Below are positions 58,853 to 64,000 of a stretch of DNA of 64,000 nucleotides, piece by piece. Origin of the DNA: Flavobacterium hercynium (GTDB taxonomy: Bacteria > Bacteroidota > Bacteroidia > Flavobacteriales > Flavobacteriaceae). Within the stretch, counting starts at the first letter, position 1. Each line of letters opens with the position of its first letter. The notes beneath the pieces were generated by a model, which was given only the letters and a program-made list of their open reading frames with translations, did no database searches and had not been told where the DNA came from. Location of the stretch: the NCBI RefSeq assembly GCF_002217285.1, contig NZ_MUGW01000002.1:290226-354225 (forward strand), in the 5' to 3' direction. Position numbers and translations under genes: made by a program.

Positions 58853-58916
58853 TTCGTATGTATTAGTGATTATGATTCAATACAAATTCATTTAAAAACA
58901 AGTTTAGCTTAAATTT

Positions 58917-58954
58917 AAAATAGCCCATAATCAAAAAGAACATGGGCTATTTTG
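58917..58954 (-). terminator. Hairpin between susD and the GH30 genes
   Basis: AAAATAGCCCAT (58917-58928) and ATGGGCTATTTT (58942-58953) form a 12-base perfect stem. On the minus strand the 3' arm ends in TTTT followed by AAATTT. It may partly terminate transcription after susC-susD, reducing the enzymes relative to the binding proteins. Confidence 0.8.
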
Positions 58955-59057
58955 GCAACCAAACTTAAACTTAACTCAAAATAACTTTAAACATATATTT
59001 CTAAAGTCTGACTTATTTTATTATCAGACTTGTATTAAAGTTGTTGTTCTATGGTTA

Positions 59058-60578
59058 TTAATAACCTGTATTCTGAACCATTTTTGTATTATTAAATTCA
59101 CTATAAGGAATTGGGAAAGCTTCGTTTTTATTTGCTGTAAAACCTTTGAAAGCAAGTTTTGTAGCTGCTTCTCCAGTTCTTACTAAGTCATACCAACGGT
59201 GCCCTTCTCCAGCAAGTTCTAACCTTCTTTCTGCATAAATTGCAGCGATAGAAACAGGTACAGGTGTTAAACCAACTCTTGCTCTAACAGCGTCTAAAAG
59301 TGCCTGAGCTCTTGCTCCTGTTCCTCCTAAAGCTTCTGCTTCCATCAAATAAGTATCAGCCAAACGGATGATATACGTATTGATTGCAAAATTCAGGAAA
59401 GGGTTTGCTGCTTTAATATCTTCGTTAACCGGAGCATATTTGATAAAATGATATCCTGTTTCTTTATAACTATCTGTAAAAGTCATATTTCCAGCTGCTT
59501 GTTGTGCATTTGCATCAAAAATAGTCCATTCAAAACGAGGATCAGGTTTCAAAGCATCAGCCAAATCTGTTGTAACAGGAAGGAATCCCCAACCATTAAT
59601 ATAATCTGGTAATCCTAATAATTTTCCAGCGTCAGTTCTGCTGTAATCTCTCATACCCATTAACTGAGCTGCTACGTTTCCTTCATCATCCCCTCTTTCG
59701 AAATTACCCCAATCAGCATTTGATTTATCTGAATAGCTAATCTCAAAAATTGACTCTGAATTAAATTCATGTTTATGATCCCACAACTCAGAAAAATTAT
59801 CCATCAATTTATATCCATAACTGCTTGTTCCTCCAGGAGTAGCTCCATTTACTTTTGCTAACTCTACTGCAGCTTCTGCTTTTTTGTTGTTGTATAAATA
59901 TACTTTCCCTAAAAGTGCAGTTGCAGCTCCTTGACTAAAACGTCCTAGTTCAGGCGCTGTTAAAGTCATTGGTAAATCCGGAATTGCTTCATTAAGATCT
60001 TTTTCGATTTGTGCATAAATCGCAGATGGATCCACTTGAGATACTAATGGAATTTCATCTTTTGTAAGCGGTGTTAAGATTAACGGAATGTTTCTAAACA
60101 ATCTTACTAAGTCAAAATAGTAATAAGCACGTAATGCTTTTACCTCTGCTGTAAATCTTGTCTTTTTAGCACCATCCATTGGAATTCCAGGAAGTTTTAC
60201 CAACATGATATTACAACGTGCAACTCCTTTGTAGTAATCTGCCCAAATTGCCGGTGGAATATTTGCTTCACTCACCGTATAATTTGATGCTACCTGAAGA
60301 CCTGGCTGGTCACCTGAGTTTCCTCCTCCTGCATAGAAATCATCAGATGCAGAATTTAAGAAAAGTAATGGTGCGTTTTCCATTGCTCCTGCATACTTCC
60401 CTAATTTATCGTAAGCGGCAACAAGACCTGCATAAGCTTCTGTTTCATTTCTGTAAAAATTCTCCTCGAGTATTACTCCGTCTCCCTTTACCTCTAACTT
60501 TTCATCGGTATCGCACGATGCAAGTGCCAGTAACACTCCAAAAGCGATAAATGATTGTTTAAAACTTATAAGTTTCAT
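59058..60578 (-). CDS. susD: SusD/RagB family surface lipoprotein
   Basis: A 506-residue SusD homologue, the surface glycan-binding partner of SusC. The lipobox is LASC (C22). The TPR-rich fold shows the typical NFYRNETEAYAGLVAAYDKL, ALRAYYYFDLVRLFRNIPLI, LLGKVYLYNNKKAEA and the C-terminal YAERRLELAGEGHRWYDLVRTG. It follows susC by 18 bases and a terminator-like hairpin comes after it. Confidence 0.97.
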   Translation of the reverse strand: MKLISFKQSFIAFGVLLALASCDTDEKLEVKGDGVILEENFYRNETEAYAGLVAAYDKLGKYAGAMENAPLLFLNSASDDFYAGGGNSGDQPGLQVASNYTVSEANIPPAIWADYYKGVARCNIMLVKLPGIPMDGAKKTRFTAEVKALRAYYYFDLVRLFRNIPLILTPLTKDEIPLVSQVDPSAIYAQIEKDLNEAIPDLPMTLTAPELGRFSQGAATALLGKVYLYNNKKAEAAVELAKVNGATPGGTSSYGYKLMDNFSELWDHKHEFNSESIFEISYSDKSNADWGNFERGDDEGNVAAQLMGMRDYSRTDAGKLLGLPDYINGWGFLPVTTDLADALKPDPRFEWTIFDANAQQAAGNMTFTDSYKETGYHFIKYAPVNEDIKAANPFLNFAINTYIIRLADTYLMEAEALGGTGARAQALLDAVRARVGLTPVPVSIAAIYAERRLELAGEGHRWYDLVRTGEAATKLAFKGFTANKNEAFPIPYSEFNNTKMVQNTGY

Positions 60579-60596
60579 AATATTTTATTTTTTTAA

Positions 60597-63500
60597 TTAA
60601 AATTGCAAATTAACTCCTAACATGTATGATTTTGCCTGAGGATAAAAACCTCTGTCAACACCTTGCACGTTGTTCATCCCAGCTGCTGTAGGACCTCCAA
60701 TTTCAGGATCAAAACCACTGTATTTTGTGATTGTGAATAAATTCTCTCCTGTTAAATAAAGTCTTACTCTTTGTAATGAAATACTGCTTATCCACTCTTT
60801 TGGGAATGAATATCCAACCTGAATTGTTTTGAATCTGAAGAAATCTCCTTTTTCTAAATTAAAGTCAGACGGATTACTAAAGTTTTTGTTTGTATCATCT
60901 GTAGTAACTCTAGGATAACTGTTAGTTGATCCCGGTCCTGTCCAACGACCTAAAACATCTGTTTGGTAATTTGCATTAATAATATCTAATCTTCTTAAAC
61001 CTTGGTAAATTTTGTTTCCACCTGCTCCCTGACCAAACACTAACAAATCAAATCCTTTGTAGTCTAAGTTCAAAGTCAATCCGTATGTATATTTCGGCAA
61101 TGATGTTCCTAAGAAATCTCTATCGTTAGCATCAATCTGACCATCGCCGTTTAGATCTTGCCAACGGAAATCCCCTGGTTTTGCATTTGGCTGAATTACA
61201 GTTCCATTAGCGCTTCTGTAAGCATTAACTTCGTCAACTGATTGAAAGATACCGTTTGTTTTGAATCCGTAAAATGAGTTGTAAGCTTGTCCAACTGCTG
61301 TTCTGTTAATTTCGTAAGAACTAGATTGTACTGTTTCATCTCCAACAATAAAATTTACTCCTTTATCAATGTATGTAATTTCATTTTTGATGTAAGAGAA
61401 GTTTCCATTAACAGATAAATTCAAAGCACCAATTTTTTTACGGTAACCTAACTCAACGTCAATACCTTTATTTTGCATATCAGCTAAGTTTGCGTATGTA
61501 TTTCCAGTTGCTCCAACAAATCCAGGAATTGGCACTTTCATTAAGATACCTTCTGTTTTCTTGTTGAAAAGATCGACATTTAAACTAAAGTCATTAAAAA
61601 GAGTAGCTTCAAATCCAATGTTAGCTTGTTTTGTTTCTTCCCATTTCAAATCCGGATTTGGAATCGCATTTGGGCTTAAACCTGGTGTTGATGTACCTCC
61701 TGATCCAATACCATAATTTCTTTGGTATCCAACAGTCGAGATGTATAAGAAATCAGGAGATGAGTCATTTCCTGTAACTCCATAACCTCCACGAATTTTC
61801 AGGTTATTTACTACACTATTTTCTTTCCAGAATTCTTCTTTTGATGGTACCCATCCTAAAGATGCTGAAGGGAAAGTTCCGTATTTGTTTGTTGGTCCAA
61901 ATCTTGTAGAACCATCACGACGAATAATACCTGTTACAATATATTTCTCTTTATAATCATAGTTTAATCTTGCAAATAATGATTCTACTCTGTGCTCTAC
62001 TGCATTAGAATTGTAAGCACTTGTAAGTTTATCCGAAATTGGAATATCAACATTAAAAGAAGCTTCGCCATAAGTAGTAGCTGGAATTCCCTGATACGTA
62101 ACATCATTTCCAGAAGTAATGTTGTCTACGTAAGTACCTTTACCAAGCAAAACTGCGAAATGATGATCTCCAATTTTTTTATCGTAATTCAAGGTGTTCT
62201 CCCAGTTCCAGCTATACGATTTTTTGTATGATCTGAACAATTCGTTTTTATCTCTTTTTGTAGCTCCGTTTAAGAAGAATACAGGAGTAAAATTTTGTGC
62301 ACCGTAATACGCCAATTTTGCACCGGCTGTAGATCTGAATTTTAAGCCAGGTATAATTTCTGCTTCAATAAAGATGTTACCAACAAAATTTTCAGAAAAA
62401 TCATGATTCCCTAATCTTGTTTGCGTGTAAGCTAGTGGATTGGTATTTTCTTGTGTTACGTTTGTCGAAATTCCGTAATAATTACCATTTGGATCTCTTA
62501 AGGCATTTGGATTATTAGCATAGATAGATCCAGCACCTGTTTGTGCAGGATCTTTTTCGATAATTGGAGTTAAAGGATCTAAGTTTATTGCTGAAGATAA
62601 TGGTCCACCAAATTCATCATTTGTATTACCAATACCTAACGTTTTTTCATTAGAATAACCTAAAGTCTGACCAACTTTAAAGTATTTTCCAAGTTTGTGA
62701 TTCGAGTTTAAACGAATGTTTTTTCTTGTGTAGTTAGAAATATCAGTAGTAACAATTCCTTCCTGGTCTAATAAACCAAAAGACATGTAGAATGTAGATA
62801 CATCATTACCACCACTAAAGCTTAACTCGTGAGAAGTACGTTGTGCACTATTATTGAAAATAGCATCTTGCCAGTTCGTTCCTGTTCCATAATTTATAGG
62901 AGCTCCGGAAGCATTAGTTGTTGGGAATTTTTGACCTGCATTTCCTCCATTAGTAAAAGCTTCGTTCATGATCGTAACATATTCTGAAGCATTTAGCATA
63001 TCTAATTTTTTAGCTGCCTGAGATGTTCCTGTAAAACCTGTATAGTTTACAGAAATTCTTCCTGCTTTACCTTTTTTAGTCGTTACTAAAATTACCCCTG
63101 CTGCTGCACGAGAACCGTAGATTGCACCAGAAGCACCATCTTTAAGTACCTCGATAGATTCGATATCAGATTGATTAAGGTATCCAATTCCGCCATTGTC
63201 GATGATTACACCGTCAACAACCCATAAAGGATCATTATTATTCAAGGTAGTAAATCCACGAATACGTATGGTAGAAGGTGATCCCGGCTGACCTGCATTG
63301 GCAGCAATAGAAACCCCTGAAACTCTACCTTGTAAAGCTTGTTCTACCCTTGTAATTGGTAAACTTTCTAAATCTTTTGCTTTTACACTTGAAATTGCAC
63401 CGGTTACAACACTTTTCTTTTGAGTACCGTATCCTACTACTACAACTTCATTTAAAGTTTGTGACTCTGGTTTTAAATTAATATCAAGTTTAGTTCGGCC

Positions 63501-63755
63501 ATTTACTGCCTCTTCAACTTTTACATAACCTACAAAACTAAAGGTCAATACACCATTAGTTGGAACACTTATTTGAAATTTCCCATCAAAGTCAGAAGCT
63601 GTTGCTTTGTTTGTGCCTTTAACTAAAACTGTTGCCCCTGGGACGGGTAATCCACTTTCATCATGTATGGTTCCATTTACCGTAATATCCTGCGCCATTG
63701 CGATAACTGAAAACAAGAGAGACGAAATACAAAAAAGTAATTTTGTTAATTTCAT
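60597..63755 (-). CDS. susC: SusC/RagA family TonB-linked outer-membrane protein
   Basis: A 1052-residue receptor. Signal peptide MKLTKLLFCISSLLFSVIAMAQ; CarboxypepD_reg-like domain (about 23-110, ITVNGTIHDESGLPVPGATVLVKG); SusC signature NEVVVVGYGTQKKSVVTGAISSV; plug domain (RIRGFTTLNNNDPLWVVDGVII); 22-strand-type barrel ending KSYMLGVNLQF. It imports oligosaccharides across the outer membrane with SusD as lid. First gene of the PUL. The 245-base upstream region to the window edge has direct repeats but no clear -7 match. Confidence 0.97.
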   Translation of the reverse strand: MKLTKLLFCISSLLFSVIAMAQDITVNGTIHDESGLPVPGATVLVKGTNKATASDFDGKFQISVPTNGVLTFSFVGYVKVEEAVNGRTKLDINLKPESQTLNEVVVVGYGTQKKSVVTGAISSVKAKDLESLPITRVEQALQGRVSGVSIAANAGQPGSPSTIRIRGFTTLNNNDPLWVVDGVIIDNGGIGYLNQSDIESIEVLKDGASGAIYGSRAAAGVILVTTKKGKAGRISVNYTGFTGTSQAAKKLDMLNASEYVTIMNEAFTNGGNAGQKFPTTNASGAPINYGTGTNWQDAIFNNSAQRTSHELSFSGGNDVSTFYMSFGLLDQEGIVTTDISNYTRKNIRLNSNHKLGKYFKVGQTLGYSNEKTLGIGNTNDEFGGPLSSAINLDPLTPIIEKDPAQTGAGSIYANNPNALRDPNGNYYGISTNVTQENTNPLAYTQTRLGNHDFSENFVGNIFIEAEIIPGLKFRSTAGAKLAYYGAQNFTPVFFLNGATKRDKNELFRSYKKSYSWNWENTLNYDKKIGDHHFAVLLGKGTYVDNITSGNDVTYQGIPATTYGEASFNVDIPISDKLTSAYNSNAVEHRVESLFARLNYDYKEKYIVTGIIRRDGSTRFGPTNKYGTFPSASLGWVPSKEEFWKENSVVNNLKIRGGYGVTGNDSSPDFLYISTVGYQRNYGIGSGGTSTPGLSPNAIPNPDLKWEETKQANIGFEATLFNDFSLNVDLFNKKTEGILMKVPIPGFVGATGNTYANLADMQNKGIDVELGYRKKIGALNLSVNGNFSYIKNEITYIDKGVNFIVGDETVQSSSYEINRTAVGQAYNSFYGFKTNGIFQSVDEVNAYRSANGTVIQPNAKPGDFRWQDLNGDGQIDANDRDFLGTSLPKYTYGLTLNLDYKGFDLLVFGQGAGGNKIYQGLRRLDIINANYQTDVLGRWTGPGSTNSYPRVTTDDTNKNFSNPSDFNLEKGDFFRFKTIQVGYSFPKEWISSISLQRVRLYLTGENLFTITKYSGFDPEIGGPTAAGMNNVQGVDRGFYPQAKSYMLGVNLQF

Positions 63756-63835
63756 TTTTCTAAAAATTTTGGTTAATTAATTAGTAATTTGATGCAATAA
63801 TAAAGTTAAATTTTTACTATTTGCATTTATTTTTT

Positions 63836-63887
63836 ATTACAAAAACACATCAAAGCAAATATTTATACATTACAAAAACACATCAAA
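63836..63887. promoter_or_regulatory. Direct repeats upstream of susC
   Basis: ATTACAAAAACACATCAAA occurs exactly at 63836-63854 and 63869-63887, starts 33 bases apart (about three helical turns), 81 bases or more before the susC ATG. On the coding strand they read TTTGATGTG and on. A shorter match, TTTGATGCA, lies in the opposite orientation near 63788. They are candidate activator sites. Confidence 0.6.
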
Positions 63888-64000
63888 TTTTTTATAATTA
63901 TTTGATTATTAATATTTTGAATAATAAATATAGGATGTTATTAAAATGTTAATTATAAAAATAAACACTACATTTATAAAAAATACACAAATAAGGATTT

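Overview
The window is AT-rich chromosomal DNA of a Bacteroidota bacterium, most likely a Flavobacterium-like genus. Several things point there. Promoters match the Bacteroidota -7 consensus TAnnTTTG (before rplM, thiS, the thiamine-regulated receptor gene, ahcY, the haemoglobin operon, crp and greA). Ribosome-binding regions are A-rich with weak Shine-Dalgarno sequences. There is a SusC/SusD polysaccharide utilisation locus (PUL), a bacterial geranylgeranylglyceryl phosphate synthase, DUF3127 and DUF4301 proteins, and secreted lipoproteins with Asp-rich tails after the lipobox Cys. No rRNA, tRNA, CRISPR array, prophage or insertion sequence was found.

Layout. 1-9.4 kb: the C-terminal end of a large DUF2723-type protein, a polysaccharide deacetylase, a cysteine-less thioredoxin-like protein, a membrane metallophosphoesterase, DNA polymerase I, a LacI-type regulator and two tandem exported ferritin-like proteins. 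9.5-12.5 kb: ribosomal genes rplM-rpsI and rpsB-tsf. 12.5-17.4 kb: an M3 peptidase, a YhhQ-type queuosine-precursor transporter, small lipoproteins and DNA-3-methyladenine glycosylase. 17.5-24.8 kb: a complete thiazole/pyrimidine thiamine operon (thiS-thiC-tenI-like-thiD-thiE-thiG-thiH-thiF) behind a TPP riboswitch whose likely output is a hairpin masking the thiS start. 24.8-30.7 kb: MOSC protein, aat, DUF3127, flavin reductase, histidine kinase, HIT, greA and a Rieske-like lipoprotein. 30.7-37 kb: a TonB-dependent receptor behind a second TPP riboswitch, downstream of arfB, a kinase-DUF4301 fusion, pnuC and a GGGP synthase gene. 37-39.4 kb: a Crp/Fnr regulator, a divergence-free neighbouring operon of a small membrane protein and a group III truncated haemoglobin behind an FNR-like palindrome, and a phosphopantetheinyl transferase. 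39.8-46.1 kb: ahcY, small secreted proteins, an SMR transporter, an AraC-Ogt fusion with AlkB, and a NUDIX-fold regulator. 46.5-48.5 kb: a DUF3857/transglutaminase protein. 48.6-63.8 kb: a minus-strand PUL, susC-susD followed by GH30-GH30-GH3-GH5-(endonuclease/exonuclease/phosphatase)-GH3.

How they work together. Thiamine status would control both synthesis (first TPP riboswitch) and uptake through the outer-membrane receptor (second TPP riboswitch). The PUL has the receptor pair plus two GH30, two GH3 and one GH5 enzyme, which suggests a beta-linked glucan, possibly beta-1,6-glucan. A terminator-like hairpin after susD probably lets the binding proteins be made in excess over the enzymes.

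The spacers are unusual. Many are built from short words (for example AAATTCC, TCTAAAAT, GTTTCAAG, AATTGTGA) arranged as inverted pairs. Others hold dispersed elements, including two copies of one 80-base repeat inside this window, a four-copy 57-59 base tandem repeat, and a structured element upstream of ahcY. All functional statements rest on motif recognition by eye; no database search was run.
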